DNA from: a bacterium
GTDB lineage: Bacteria; UBP15; UBA6099; JAJRTR01
NCBI GenBank assembly: GCA_024278215.1
Contig: JAJRTR010000038.1
Coordinates: 1 to 63,333 of the forward strand
Length of the DNA stretch: 63,333 nt
Reading direction: 5' to 3'
Positions 53,601 to 62,950 of the stretch are shown in pieces (position 1 is the first letter of the stretch; every line of letters starts with the position of its first letter). The notes under the pieces are model-generated. The model searched no databases. It had not been told where the DNA came from and saw nothing but the letters and a program-made list of their open reading frames with translations. A program made the position numbers and the translations under genes.

Positions 53601-54734
53601 ATGAGCATCCAACTGGTTCTTCTGTTTACCCTTCTGACAGCGGCGACGGTTACGGACATGAGAACCAGCAAAGTCAAAAACCGGACACTCTTGTTTTTCC
53701 TGATGCTCGGACTTGTTTTCTACGGTGTGCTCACGGCAAAAGCGCTGTTGACGCACAACGAAGCGATTATCTGGGAATTGAAAATAACAGGAGTTAACTT
53801 TTTGCTGGCTTTTCTCGTATCGTTCATGCTGCGAAGCATGAAGATATGGCCTGCGGGAGATGCCAAGACGTTCGCTCTCTGCAACCTGTTCATACCTCTC
53901 CATTATTACAAACACGTGTATTACAAATACTTTCCCGGCTTTACATTACTCATAAACATCTTTGTAATAGGCATTATCTATATCCTGCTGAAAGCGCTGG
54001 CGTATATGTGGATAAACCTCGAGATATTTTCAGGGACCGGGAAACTAAGGTCGGTCATCACGGAAAACTTCGGTAAGTTCAAAACCGGCTGGCCGGATTA
54101 CCTGAAGCTCTTTTCCTCATATCTCATGATCTTTCTTGTAATGAGTTTTTTCTATTATTACTTCGCGGCGGCCATAGAAAAATACCTGCGCATCAGCCCC
54201 GAATTCATAATTATTATTGTCTTCATCATTATGAAGCCGGTGGGCGATGTCATCAATAAGAACCTCGGGGGGATCAACCACGGTCTTTTCTACATATTTT
54301 ATTTATTGCTTGTTTTCTATGCGTCGGGCTGGTCGCTTGCGGAAGCTCAGTATACCCTGACGAGGGTTCTCGCAAGCTCGATTAAATTCATGGCGCTGTA
54401 TGGTATCGTCAACGGACTGGTTAAGTATTACATAACGAACACGCAGGTGGTTGTAAAAAACGTTGACGAACTCAAGGAAGGCGATCTCCCGATCCGGGAG
54501 TCGCTCGGCATTCTTTCGCACGAAGCGAGAGCGATGCTGGAGGTACCTTCCGAGGGCCTGACCGCCGAGAACATCGCCGTTATCCGGCATGACATCGCAA
54601 ACAGGAACGCCGGCGACAATTTGATTCATATTTATGAACCGATCCCGTTCATACCGATTATTTTCGCGGGCGTTGTTTTTACTGTCGTAACAGGAGTTTC
54701 TTCCGTAGTATATTTAAAAAATCTTTTCTTCTGA
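53601..54734 (+). CDS. Prepilin-type (A24) aspartic peptidase-like membrane protein
   Basis: About 377 residues with roughly ten membrane helices. Two aspartate sites of A24 peptidases are present: TDMRTSKVKN (Asp near residue 19) and PAGDAKTF (GDxK-like, near 86). Prepilin peptidases cleave the leader of type IV pilins and pseudopilins. This one is longer than the CpaA or stand-alone forms because it has a large C-terminal membrane part. ATG at 53601 has AGGTGA 7 nt upstream. It is followed 21 bp later by a GT39-like gene, so a glycosylated pilin or surface system is possible. No pilin gene is in the window. Confidence 0.75.
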   Translation: MSIQLVLLFTLLTAATVTDMRTSKVKNRTLLFFLMLGLVFYGVLTAKALLTHNEAIIWELKITGVNFLLAFLVSFMLRSMKIWPAGDAKTFALCNLFIPLHYYKHVYYKYFPGFTLLINIFVIGIIYILLKALAYMWINLEIFSGTGKLRSVITENFGKFKTGWPDYLKLFSSYLMIFLVMSFFYYYFAAAIEKYLRISPEFIIIIVFIIMKPVGDVINKNLGGINHGLFYIFYLLLVFYASGWSLAEAQYTLTRVLASSIKFMALYGIVNGLVKYYITNTQVVVKNVDELKEGDLPIRESLGILSHEARAMLEVPSEGLTAENIAVIRHDIANRNAGDNLIHIYEPIPFIPIIFAGVVFTVVTGVSSVVYLKNLFF

Positions 54735-54755
54735 AGAATTACGCGAAAGAGAACT

Positions 54756-56318
54756 ATGTCACCGATTGAATTCATGGCAATGATCGAGCAACACACGCAG
54801 GCCGCCAGAGCGCCGTTTGCGGCCATTACCCTTTCCGTGGTCATATATTGCATATTCGCACTTTGGAAAAATGATAAGGATATTATTTCCGGCATTCCCC
54901 GAAAGTACATATACGGTCTGGCGCTCACCTTTGTGGTCGCATTCGTTATCCGGGTAGTAATCTACCCGCATCACGCGGGAATGATGAATGACGATTTTTA
55001 TAATATGCAGCACGCGAAAATGATACTTGATCCGAATTTTCATCCTTTTAATCCGTTCGAGAAATCTATCGGCTGGCCGTTCCTCCTGTCGATCCTGTTC
55101 TGGCCGCTGGGGCTGAATCAGTACACTGCCTACTTCGCCAATTCGATCTTCGGCGCACTTACGGTAATCCCGCTTTTTCTGCTTGCAAAAAGAACAACCG
55201 ACTCCAATGTGGGAGGCATCCTGGCAGCTTTTGTTTTCGCGGTGCATCCGCTTCACTCGATGTGGTCCATCTGCGGTGAAAACAATGTTGTCTCCATCTT
55301 TTTCATGGTTATCGCTCTCGCGGCGCTTTTCGGCTTCTTCATTCACCACACACACGAATACATTTATTTGTCGTTATTCTCCGCTTCTTTCGCCGCGCAA
55401 ACCCGGGTCGAGCATTTCATCCTTTTCCTGTTCATTCCCATAGGGATATACTTTCTGTGCAGAGCGCTTTTTTCTTTCAGGCGAATCGTTGCCGTAATGT
55501 GGATACCCGTCGCGCTCGCGATCCCCAACCTGCTCCACGAGATAGTGTTGAAGATGTCCACAAACTGGACTCTCAACGATACTAAAGGGGCTGTCACGGG
55601 CGCGAACGTGTCTCTGGATAACCTGGTGTCGAACCTCGGCAGCGAAATGATGCGAATCAGGAGCGGCGACAGTTTCTCCTCGCTGATTGTACTACTTGCC
55701 CTGGTGGGCATAGTCGTCGGCTGGAAATACCATAAAAAGATAATCGTATTTTTCGGGGCGCTGGGAGCGACGTATTTCGTCATGATCAGCCTGCTCTGGA
55801 AAACACTCGCTTGCCGCGAACGATTCTTCCTTTATACCGATGTCTGCCTGGTCCTGATAGGGTGCTTCGTGCTGAAATATCTTGTCCGGAAATATAAAAA
55901 GCATGAAAAAATAATCGTGCCGGTACTCTTATTGCTGATAGCTGCGTTCTCCCTGCATTTCCACGTTAGGAATATCGACCCGGGTTACGATTACTTCTAT
56001 TACGGACGAAAAATGACGGATGCGTTTCAGCAAATAATCGCGAAATCATCTGAAAACACAATCATAGTTGTCGGCGACCCGGCTCCGATACAGGCGCTGT
56101 CGGATATTATGGTGATGCTCCCGGATGTTGCGCTGGACAATATCGAAAAACTGGGAGATCATGAGGACCTTTACTACCTGTGTTATATACCGGGGGACCC
56201 TTCTTATGAAAGAATCAGGCAGGCATTCCAGATGCAGATAATCATGCCCCTGAAACTCGGCGTGGAGCTAACCCCCGACTCTTCAAGATTCGGGTACTAT
56301 AAAATCATACCAAGATAG
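54756..56318 (+). CDS. GT39/ArnT-type membrane glycosyltransferase
   Basis: A 520-residue GT-C enzyme with about ten or eleven helices. The first periplasmic loop carries the acidic motif MNDDFYNMQ near residue 76, expected for polyprenyl-phosphate-sugar transferases, and GWPFLLSILFWPLG follows. It should transfer a sugar from a lipid carrier to a protein or lipid on the outer face of the inner membrane. The C-terminal tail (about 100 residues) is soluble. It directly follows the prepilin-peptidase gene. The stop codon touches a partial copy of element A. Confidence 0.82.
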   Translation: MSPIEFMAMIEQHTQAARAPFAAITLSVVIYCIFALWKNDKDIISGIPRKYIYGLALTFVVAFVIRVVIYPHHAGMMNDDFYNMQHAKMILDPNFHPFNPFEKSIGWPFLLSILFWPLGLNQYTAYFANSIFGALTVIPLFLLAKRTTDSNVGGILAAFVFAVHPLHSMWSICGENNVVSIFFMVIALAALFGFFIHHTHEYIYLSLFSASFAAQTRVEHFILFLFIPIGIYFLCRALFSFRRIVAVMWIPVALAIPNLLHEIVLKMSTNWTLNDTKGAVTGANVSLDNLVSNLGSEMMRIRSGDSFSSLIVLLALVGIVVGWKYHKKIIVFFGALGATYFVMISLLWKTLACRERFFLYTDVCLVLIGCFVLKYLVRKYKKHEKIIVPVLLLLIAAFSLHFHVRNIDPGYDYFYYGRKMTDAFQQIIAKSSENTIIVVGDPAPIQALSDIMVMLPDVALDNIEKLGDHEDLYYLCYIPGDPSYERIRQAFQMQIIMPLKLGVELTPDSSRFGYYKIIPR

Positions 56319-56350
56319 AGCCGGTTGCAATAATATGTTCGCAACGAGAC
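56318..56350 (+). repeat. Element A, copy 9: left end only
   Basis: GAGCCGGTTGCAATAATATG and GTTCGCAACGAGACTGCCGG match the left part of copies 4 and 6. Its first base is the last base of the GT39 stop codon. Confidence 0.6.
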
Positions 56351-56402
56351 TGCCGGCACGAAAAAGCTGGTGTCGGAGTCAGGCAGATAAGACGGTGAAA
56401 TA

Positions 56403-57965
56403 GTGTCCCGGAGAAAAACAACAAAGGACCAACACGCGTTCCTCTTTGGATTGCTCTATTGGACAGCGACCCTCGCACTCGTGTTTTTTATTCTCAATAC
56501 GGTTTCTTCCCATATTCTGGGAAAACAGGAAACTTCTTACTCGAAATACGACATTAAAGCCATCACCAATAACGGCGATGTCGACTACCTTGTCTGCGAC
56601 GAAGGCGGAAACAACTATTACTTCGATTTCTATTTCCACATCGTCAAAGACGCTTATGCGAAAACTATAAATATCGGCCCCGAGATTATCGACACAAACG
56701 AACCCGTGAAATGTGTGCGCCACAACTTCGATGCAACAAAAATAATGACCGAACTGCCTGATCCCGGACCACCCGGTCGCGACGAAAAACGCATCGTTTT
56801 CATCGGTGACTCATTCACTTACGGCGAAGCTGTTCCGGCAGGCATGGCCTATCCCAACGCCATGAACACCTACCTCGAACTCCGGGGCAATCCGAATAAA
56901 TGGAATATAATCAACTATGGAATCATTGGCGCGGACCTGCCGTTCATTTATAATGTCAATTTCAAACAGGCTCTCAATGTGTCGCCCGACACAATCGTCT
57001 ACACCTGGATTCCCAACGACACACCTTACCATGGCAAAAGAGCCGAATTCCTTGAATTGTACGATTTGATAAACAGGCGCAATCTCCGCTTGAGACTCAG
57101 GGGAATCCCTTTCGTCAAACTCATTCGTCTGCTCCTGGAAAACCGTCGGCTGACTTCTCAAACGCTGAAATGGTATCGCGATATACACGGCCCGGACAAC
57201 AAACAGGGGATGGCGGAACTCAGGGAATTATTTGCAAAAATGAAGGAAGAATCGAACGCGATTTCCGCGGATTTCAGAGTCGCTCTCTTTCCTCTTCTCA
57301 TCGGTCGGCCCGGCGATTATCCACTCGCCGGCGTCCATAACTCCGTCAAAGAAATACTCGATGAAGAGGGGATAAAGTTTATTGATCTAACCGACAAAGT
57401 ATTGGTTGAGCCTGCAAACGAGCTGTGGGTACACAATGCGAATCATCACCCGAATGTTAAGACACACAGGCGGGCGGCAAAAGCGCTCTTAGATTACCTC
57501 GGCATCGCAAAAACCGGCATCGAAAACGGCGGAGACGGGAAAACAGACGGCCCGGACATTTCGGAAAACTCGACAGCGCTGCCTCCCGTGTGCGTTGCTC
57601 ACGCGATGGGCGCGGCAGACTACGCTTCCATGCTCGACGCACTTACCACGGAACTGAAAGAATATCCTGCCGGCACCCGTTTCATCACCAATTCGGCGGT
57701 AGTGTTCGACATCGTAAGAAACAGGCTCTCGGGCAACATCTTTTTCGACGACGGCAACCTTACAGAAACAGAAACAGGCGGTTCGATCTTACAATGTATC
57801 TACCTGTTTTACATGGTGGTCAACCGCGACAATGTCAGGTTGGATTTCGCACCCGATTACATGAGTAAAATGACCTTTCCCGAAGGCTCGCTTTTCGTGA
57901 TACCCGTTAACCGCATCTTTTACATCCCCATTGCACATGAACAAAACGAGTGCGCCCACAATTGA
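56403..57965 (+). CDS. SGNH/GDSL-type hydrolase with extra C-terminal domain
   Basis: A 520-residue protein with an N-terminal membrane helix (FLFGLLYWTATLALVFFIL) that anchors it, then an SGNH hydrolase: IGDSFTYGEAVP near residue 134 (Ser), a GxxG region and a later His in NANHHPNVK near 348. Such proteins often acetylate or deacetylate cell-surface glycans. The last ~150 residues (ENSTALPPVCVAHAMGA onwards) form a separate domain I do not recognise. A GTG start is used, with GGTGA upstream. It follows the GT39 gene and may act in the same glycan pathway. Confidence 0.78.
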   Translation: MSRRKTTKDQHAFLFGLLYWTATLALVFFILNTVSSHILGKQETSYSKYDIKAITNNGDVDYLVCDEGGNNYYFDFYFHIVKDAYAKTINIGPEIIDTNEPVKCVRHNFDATKIMTELPDPGPPGRDEKRIVFIGDSFTYGEAVPAGMAYPNAMNTYLELRGNPNKWNIINYGIIGADLPFIYNVNFKQALNVSPDTIVYTWIPNDTPYHGKRAEFLELYDLINRRNLRLRLRGIPFVKLIRLLLENRRLTSQTLKWYRDIHGPDNKQGMAELRELFAKMKEESNAISADFRVALFPLLIGRPGDYPLAGVHNSVKEILDEEGIKFIDLTDKVLVEPANELWVHNANHHPNVKTHRRAAKALLDYLGIAKTGIENGGDGKTDGPDISENSTALPPVCVAHAMGAADYASMLDALTTELKEYPAGTRFITNSAVVFDIVRNRLSGNIFFDDGNLTETETGGSILQCIYLFYMVVNRDNVRLDFAPDYMSKMTFPEGSLFVIPVNRIFYIPIAHEQNECAHN

Positions 57966-57971
57966 AAGGCT

Positions 57972-58092
57972 GTGCGACACAAAAGTGCTTTTTTGCGAAA
58001 AGTGGGACAGGTACCGCAAAAAACAGCGTTACCAGTCCCTGTTTTTCGCACATTAAAAATGTGGTTGTTTTTAACCCACTTTTATGTCGCAC
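57972..58092. mobile_element. 121-bp near-perfect palindromic element
   Basis: Outer arms GTGCGACACAAAAGTG and CACTTTTATGTCGCAC (15 of 16 paired). Inner segments GCGAAAA, GGGAC, GGTA and CGC match TTTTCGC, GTCCC, TACC and GCG, so most of the unit folds into one long hairpin. It is non-coding and lies between the SGNH gene and tRNA-Cys. Confidence 0.7.
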
Positions 58093-58112
58093 ACCCCGAT
58101 TGAAAAACCGGT

Positions 58113-58140
58113 TTGCCAACGGGATATGAAAAGGTATAAT
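58113..58140 (+). promoter_or_regulatory. Promoter of tRNA-Cys
   Basis: TTGCCA (58113-58118), 16-bp spacer, TATAAT (58135-58140). The predicted start, near 58147, is about 55 nt before the tRNA. Confidence 0.65.
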
Positions 58141-58201
58141 ATGAAAGAGCCATTAACATGTTGTCTCTTATGGTAAACCGGGGGCATAAATCGAGCGCAA
58201 T

Positions 58202-58274
58202 CGGCCGCGTACCCGAGTGGCTTCAGGGAGGGGTCTGCAAAACCTCTAACATCAGTTCGATTCTGATCGCGGCC
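58202..58274 (+). tRNA. tRNA-Cys (anticodon GCA)
   Basis: A 73-nt cloverleaf. Acceptor GGCCGCG pairs fully with CGCGGCC; the anticodon stem GGGGT/ACCTC has loop CTGCAAA (anticodon GCA); the T arm ATCAG-TTCGATT-CTGAT is perfect. The discriminator base is T and no CCA is encoded. Confidence 0.92.
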
Positions 58275-58338
58275 TTAGTGTTTTAAGAATGAAATTCTGC
58301 GTTTCGTAGAGTTCGCGAGTGGTCACAAAGCCCGCTAT

Positions 58339-58361
58339 CCCGCATATTACACCAATGCGGG
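58339..58361. repeat. CCCGCAT stem-loop (family C)
   Basis: CCCGCAT and ATGCGGG arms around a nine-base loop, 65 bp after tRNA-Cys. Same family as 28479-28503. Confidence 0.7.
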
Positions 58362-58502
58362 TAAAAATACATTCAGCCACTTCATTTTCCCATCACCATT
58401 ATATGTAGCTCACAGCACTACCATGTCGCAGGTTTTTATGTCAGAATAAGGATATTATCCTAAAAAGGATTTTTTGAATCTTTGTTGCGGACAGGCAGTT
58501 AA

Positions 58503-59609
58503 ATGAATATAGCCCTCGTACACGAGTTCCTGGTCACCTGGGGAGGGGCCGATCTTGTGTTGCAGAAATTCGGCGAGATATACCCCGACGCGCCCATGTT
58601 CACGGCTGTCTATGACCGTGCCCGCATGGAGAAATATTTCGCCGGCAAAAATATATTCACCAGTTTTCTCCAGAAACTGCCTCTTTCGACGAAGAAGCAC
58701 CGGCTGTTCATGCCCTTTTTTCCGCTCGCGTTCGAGAGTTTCGATCTGACGGCTTACGATGTCGTTCTGAGCAGCCACCACATGGCGGCTAAAAGTGTTA
58801 TCACGACATCCGAAACCTGCCATATATGTTTTGTGCATACGCCGATGCGGTTTGCCTGGGAATTCTTCCCGCGGTACATGTCGGAATTCGGGCCGTTGAC
58901 GAGGCCGCTGATGCGACTGTTTTTTCATTATCTGCGGATGCACGATGTCGCCGCCGCCAACAGGGTTGATTACTACATTGCCAATTCGCAAAACACGGCG
59001 CGCCGGATAAAAAAACATTACCGGCGCGACGCGACTGTTATACATTCGCCGGTCGTCGCGGACAACTTCCACGTCGCCGACCGTGTTGACGACTACTATC
59101 TTGTCCTTTCGCGGCTCGTGCCGTACAAGAGAGTGGACCTCGCGGTGGAAGCATTCAACAGGCTTGGCCGGAAGCTGGTCATTGTGGGCGACGGGCCGGA
59201 GATGCGACGGCTGAAGGATATGGCCGGGCCGAACATAGAATTCGCCGGTTTTGTGCCTCCCGACAGGGTGGCGGATTACTACGCCGGTTGCAGGGCGTTC
59301 ATTTTTCCCGGCGAAGAGGACTTCGGTATCACGCCGCTGGAGGCGCAGGCGAGCGGCAGGCCGGTGGTAGCTTATGGTGCGGGCGGCGCGCTCGAAACAG
59401 TGGTGGAAGGTAAAACGGGAACTTTTTTCGATGAGCAGACACCGGGATCACTTGCGGCAGCGGTCGATAAATTTGACGAAAAAGCTCTGGACCCGTCTGC
59501 TGTCCGGCGTCACGCCGAAGAGTTCGATGTTGAAGTGTATAAAAAGAGAATACAGAAATTCGTCCTTGAAAAATATAATGAATTCCGGTTGGAAGGTGGC
59601 TTGAAATGA
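58503..59609 (+). CDS. Glycosyltransferase family 4 protein
   Basis: A 368-residue GT-B enzyme, WbaZ-like. The N-terminus IALVHEFLVTWGGADLVLQ binds the acceptor, and YLVLSRLVPYKRVDLAVEAF opens the donor domain. EEDFGITPLEAQASGRP near residue 271 carries the EX7E pair. It is likely a mannosyl- or rhamnosyltransferase for O-antigen or exopolysaccharide. Its stop overlaps the next gene by 4 nt, so the pair is coupled with an initiating sugar-phosphate transferase. Confidence 0.92.
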   Translation: MNIALVHEFLVTWGGADLVLQKFGEIYPDAPMFTAVYDRARMEKYFAGKNIFTSFLQKLPLSTKKHRLFMPFFPLAFESFDLTAYDVVLSSHHMAAKSVITTSETCHICFVHTPMRFAWEFFPRYMSEFGPLTRPLMRLFFHYLRMHDVAAANRVDYYIANSQNTARRIKKHYRRDATVIHSPVVADNFHVADRVDDYYLVLSRLVPYKRVDLAVEAFNRLGRKLVIVGDGPEMRRLKDMAGPNIEFAGFVPPDRVADYYAGCRAFIFPGEEDFGITPLEAQASGRPVVAYGAGGALETVVEGKTGTFFDEQTPGSLAAAVDKFDEKALDPSAVRRHAEEFDVEVYKKRIQKFVLEKYNEFRLEGGLK

Positions 59610-61009
59610 GACGCCGAAAACTGTCGGCACCTGTTTTTTGCGTAGCTTTCACGGCTGTGTATCTTGTTGTTGATATTCTCATTTCCTTTGCATCCATAGA
59701 AATAGCGTATTTTGTGCGGCTCGATCTCTTTGCTCCCGGTCTCTACAGGCCTTCAAAAGAAAACTACCTTATCCTCGAAGCGATATTCACGATCCTGATC
59801 GTCTATTTCAATAAGCAGAATGGGCTCTATATGCCCCAGCGGGGCCAGGCGGCAATCGACATTGTGTTCAACGTGTTGAAATCCGTCTTGTACAGTTCGC
59901 TGGCGCTGCTGGCGCTGCTCTTTTTCTATCGCGAGTTTTCCTACGCCCGGCTCATCATGCTCGCCGGCGTGTTGTTCGCTGTGATTCTTATCAGCCTCGG
60001 CAGAATAGTTGTCGGCTCGATAGAAAAGGCCATGCTGCGCAGGGGCCACGGCCAGAAACGGCTTCTGATAATTGGCACGGGCGGCGCGTTCAAAACCATC
60101 GTGGCCCGGCTCGCCCACAACCCGGAACTCGGCTTCCACGTGGTCGGCTACCTGGAAGAAGAATCCGGCAAAGAACTGGCAAACATTCCGCTTGCCGGCA
60201 ATATCGACGAAATAGAGGAGCTGATTATCCTCAAAGATATTGATATTTTGATTGTCACGCTCGAGCCTGAATACCATTACCTGATGAAACAGATAGTGGA
60301 CCTTTGCGACAGGCGGCGTATCGAGTGCATGCTTGCGCCCAATATGATGGAACTGCTCGTGGGGCCGCGCATGTACGAGGAAGTGTGCGGCGTGCCGCTC
60401 ATCAGGGTACACGGCATCCGCATGCGCGGCGTCAACGCCCTGGTGAAGAGAGCAATGGACATTGTGGTATCGGCGGCGGCGCTGATAATCCTTGCGCCGC
60501 TGTTGCTGATTATCGCTGTCATTATCAGAATCGAGTCTCCGGGTCCTGTTTTCTATTCGCAGAAGCGGGTGGGGCTGGACGGCAGCATTATATGGATGAT
60601 AAAGTTCCGCTCGATGCGCACCGACGCCGAGACGAACGCCGGCCCCGGCTGGTCTGCCGAAGGTGATGCCAGGGTAACGCGCTTCGGCAGCTTTTTGAGA
60701 AAATTTTCGCTCGACGAACTGCCCCAGTTCTTCAATGTGTTCGGCGGCGGCATGAGCCTGGTGGGGCCAAGACCGGAGAGACCTTATTTTGTCGAGAAGT
60801 TCGACAGGGATATCCCCCGCTACATGGAGCGCCACAAGGTAAAATCGGGCATGACCGGCTGGGCGCAGGTGAACGGCCTGCGGGGCGACACTTCGATCGA
60901 GGAGCGTGTCCGCTACGATCTCTACTACATTGAAAACTGGTCCGTGTGGTTCGACATCAAAATTATGATACTCACTATTGTGGACATATTCGGGGAACTG
61001 CGGCGATAA
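59606..61009 (+). CDS. Polyprenyl-phosphate sugar phosphotransferase, WcaJ-like
   Basis: A 467-residue initiating transferase. Four or five N-terminal helices (about residues 10-120), a Rossmann-like middle domain (RLLIIGTGGAFKTIVARL) and the catalytic C-terminal domain (KRAMDIVVSAAALIILAP near 281, then GPVFYSQKRVG and SLVGPRPERP) match the WcaJ/WbaP family. It places a hexose-1-phosphate on undecaprenyl phosphate to begin an exopolysaccharide unit. It overlaps the GT4 gene by ATGA. Confidence 0.93.
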   Translation: MRRRKLSAPVFCVAFTAVYLVVDILISFASIEIAYFVRLDLFAPGLYRPSKENYLILEAIFTILIVYFNKQNGLYMPQRGQAAIDIVFNVLKSVLYSSLALLALLFFYREFSYARLIMLAGVLFAVILISLGRIVVGSIEKAMLRRGHGQKRLLIIGTGGAFKTIVARLAHNPELGFHVVGYLEEESGKELANIPLAGNIDEIEELIILKDIDILIVTLEPEYHYLMKQIVDLCDRRRIECMLAPNMMELLVGPRMYEEVCGVPLIRVHGIRMRGVNALVKRAMDIVVSAAALIILAPLLLIIAVIIRIESPGPVFYSQKRVGLDGSIIWMIKFRSMRTDAETNAGPGWSAEGDARVTRFGSFLRKFSLDELPQFFNVFGGGMSLVGPRPERPYFVEKFDRDIPRYMERHKVKSGMTGWAQVNGLRGDTSIEERVRYDLYYIENWSVWFDIKIMILTIVDIFGELRR

Positions 61010-61059
61010 GGATAAAGTGTGGTACTTAAACTTCAATCCGGACAGGAGCACAGAGTAAG

Positions 61060-62949
61060 TTGGCAGATCAGCATTTCGGACATTTCCAGATGAAGGGCAA
61101 GCTTGGGCAGGGCATACTGTCCACTGTCTACGAAGCGACAAATCTTAAAAACGCAGGCACTGTTGCGCTGAAAATCATTCGCCCCGAATTCGCCACGAAA
61201 AAAGACATCTCCGACCGCTACAATTCTTCATCGCAGATATTTTCAACTTTCGATCACCAGGGCCTTGTGCGGGTCCGCTCGACCGGGGTGGTCGGAAACT
61301 ATGTATATATGGAACAGGATTTCATCGAAGGAAAAACCCTGCACTCAACGCTGAAAGAAAACGGTCCGCTACCTGCAAAGCGAGCTATGGAGCTTGCCCT
61401 GCAGGTGGCGACGGCGCTCGAATACTTGCACGCCGAGCCGGGCGGCCGGGCACACGGAGCAGTGGTGCCGCGCAAGATAATGCTTGTTAGACGAATGGGA
61501 CAACAGCCGAAGGTGATACTGCTCGACGGATGTTCCTTCTCAGCGATTCCTATTGAAGAAACAATCGTCGAAGCGGCCGCGAGTGTGGATACCGTACTGA
61601 TATATTCCGCTCCCGAGCGGATCGCCGGCGCGCCCGCCTCACAGGCTTCCGACATATTCCAGTTCGGCGCGATGCTCTATGAAATGGTCGCCGGCGAACC
61701 AGCCTTCGATCCTGCCGGGTTTCAGGAAACAGCTCATGCTGTGTTAAAAGAGTCCCCGAAACCACTCAGGGAGATAAACCCGGACATACCGGCCGGTCTC
61801 GACCAGTTCGTCGCGCGCTGCATGGAAAAGGACCCCGACAAACGCATAAAAAATGCAACAGTAGCAGCTACTTTTCTCAGATCGACAATTGCGAACATGA
61901 ACCGCAAACCGGCGAAAAAGAAATCAGCGCCGCCGCCCAAACCGAAAACGCCGCAGGTGCCGCCACCGCAACCACAGGCGCAAAATCCAAACGTCGCCGC
62001 AACCACAGATGCTGTCGCTGAGCAGCAACAGGCAGCCCGGTCTCAACCCGAGCCCCGGCAGACCGCTCCGCAGTTTGCAGAGCAGCAGGCGTCATCAACG
62101 ATGCCGACAGTTTCAGACACGCGGAAACAGTCCGCGCCGCCCGAAGAAAAAGACCGCCCACAGAAAAGTTTCCTGAAAGCGAGTATGCACAGAATCGAAT
62201 TCTCCGGCTTCAAACCATCCCTGATACTTGTGCAGAATTTCGGCAGCGACGATCTCAAGTGCGAGGTGCTCACAGATGCGCGCTGGGTCAGGGCAGACCC
62301 CGTCGAATTCACTATTCCCGCGGACAGCCACCAGGAACTTGTGCTTCAGGCCGGCGGCTATCCTTCGCCGAACAAAAATACGGCAACACTGGAAATCAAA
62401 TCCGACGGCGGCAACGATTCCGTCGTTCTTGTTGCCGACTGGAAACAGATATTCAATCGCATCGCGCAGCTTAAATCGTTTGCCGTATCGTTTGCGGTGC
62501 TGCTCGTCGCGGTCATGGTGTCGTGGGCGCTGTATTCAGGGCGTCAGGCTATCGCTGATAATGGCTATGCGCCGTACTCCGAATGGACGCCTTTGATAAT
62601 ACTTGCGCTGGGAATTATTTTCTTTGCCGGTGCAGTGGCGACGAGGGATTCCGGGGTTTCACTTACAGGAGCGGTGTTGGTCATATTCTGCCTGTGGCAC
62701 ATCTTTTTCACAGCCGGATTCGACCTGTTGCTGATAAGTATTCTTGTGGTGATTCCGCTGCTCGCACCGTTTGCGGCGTATCTTATTTCAGGAGTTATTT
62801 TTTCCCGGAAACCGTCGTTATGGTACATGGCAGTCATCGTGCCGATAGTTTTATGCGCAATCTTCGGATTTATCGCAATGTTTGTGGATACATCTCTCGG
62901 CGCATCCGGCGAAGCACTCATCTGGCATTTGTATCCGTTCACCAGCTAA
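61060..62949 (+). CDS. Membrane Ser/Thr pseudokinase
   Basis: A 629-residue protein. The kinase fold is N-terminal: Gly loop KLGQGILSTVYEA, VALKII with the ATP lysine, and PERIAGAPASQASDIF in place of the APE region. The catalytic HRD-x-K-x-x-N segment reads AHGAVVPRKIM, lacking the Asp and Asn, and the DFG site reads LLDGCSF, so catalysis is unlikely. A Pro/Gln-rich linker (about residues 285-360), a beta-rich Ig-like domain (IEFSGFKPSLILVQNFGSDD) and about five membrane helices follow. It could be a scaffold or nucleotide-sensing regulator. TTG start with AGGAG upstream. It lies 50 bp after the WcaJ-like gene and may regulate polysaccharide export. Confidence 0.83.
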   Translation: MADQHFGHFQMKGKLGQGILSTVYEATNLKNAGTVALKIIRPEFATKKDISDRYNSSSQIFSTFDHQGLVRVRSTGVVGNYVYMEQDFIEGKTLHSTLKENGPLPAKRAMELALQVATALEYLHAEPGGRAHGAVVPRKIMLVRRMGQQPKVILLDGCSFSAIPIEETIVEAAASVDTVLIYSAPERIAGAPASQASDIFQFGAMLYEMVAGEPAFDPAGFQETAHAVLKESPKPLREINPDIPAGLDQFVARCMEKDPDKRIKNATVAATFLRSTIANMNRKPAKKKSAPPPKPKTPQVPPPQPQAQNPNVAATTDAVAEQQQAARSQPEPRQTAPQFAEQQASSTMPTVSDTRKQSAPPEEKDRPQKSFLKASMHRIEFSGFKPSLILVQNFGSDDLKCEVLTDARWVRADPVEFTIPADSHQELVLQAGGYPSPNKNTATLEIKSDGGNDSVVLVADWKQIFNRIAQLKSFAVSFAVLLVAVMVSWALYSGRQAIADNGYAPYSEWTPLIILALGIIFFAGAVATRDSGVSLTGAVLVIFCLWHIFFTAGFDLLLISILVVIPLLAPFAAYLISGVIFSRKPSLWYMAVIVPIVLCAIFGFIAMFVDTSLGASGEALIWHLYPFTS

Positions 62950-62950
62950 C

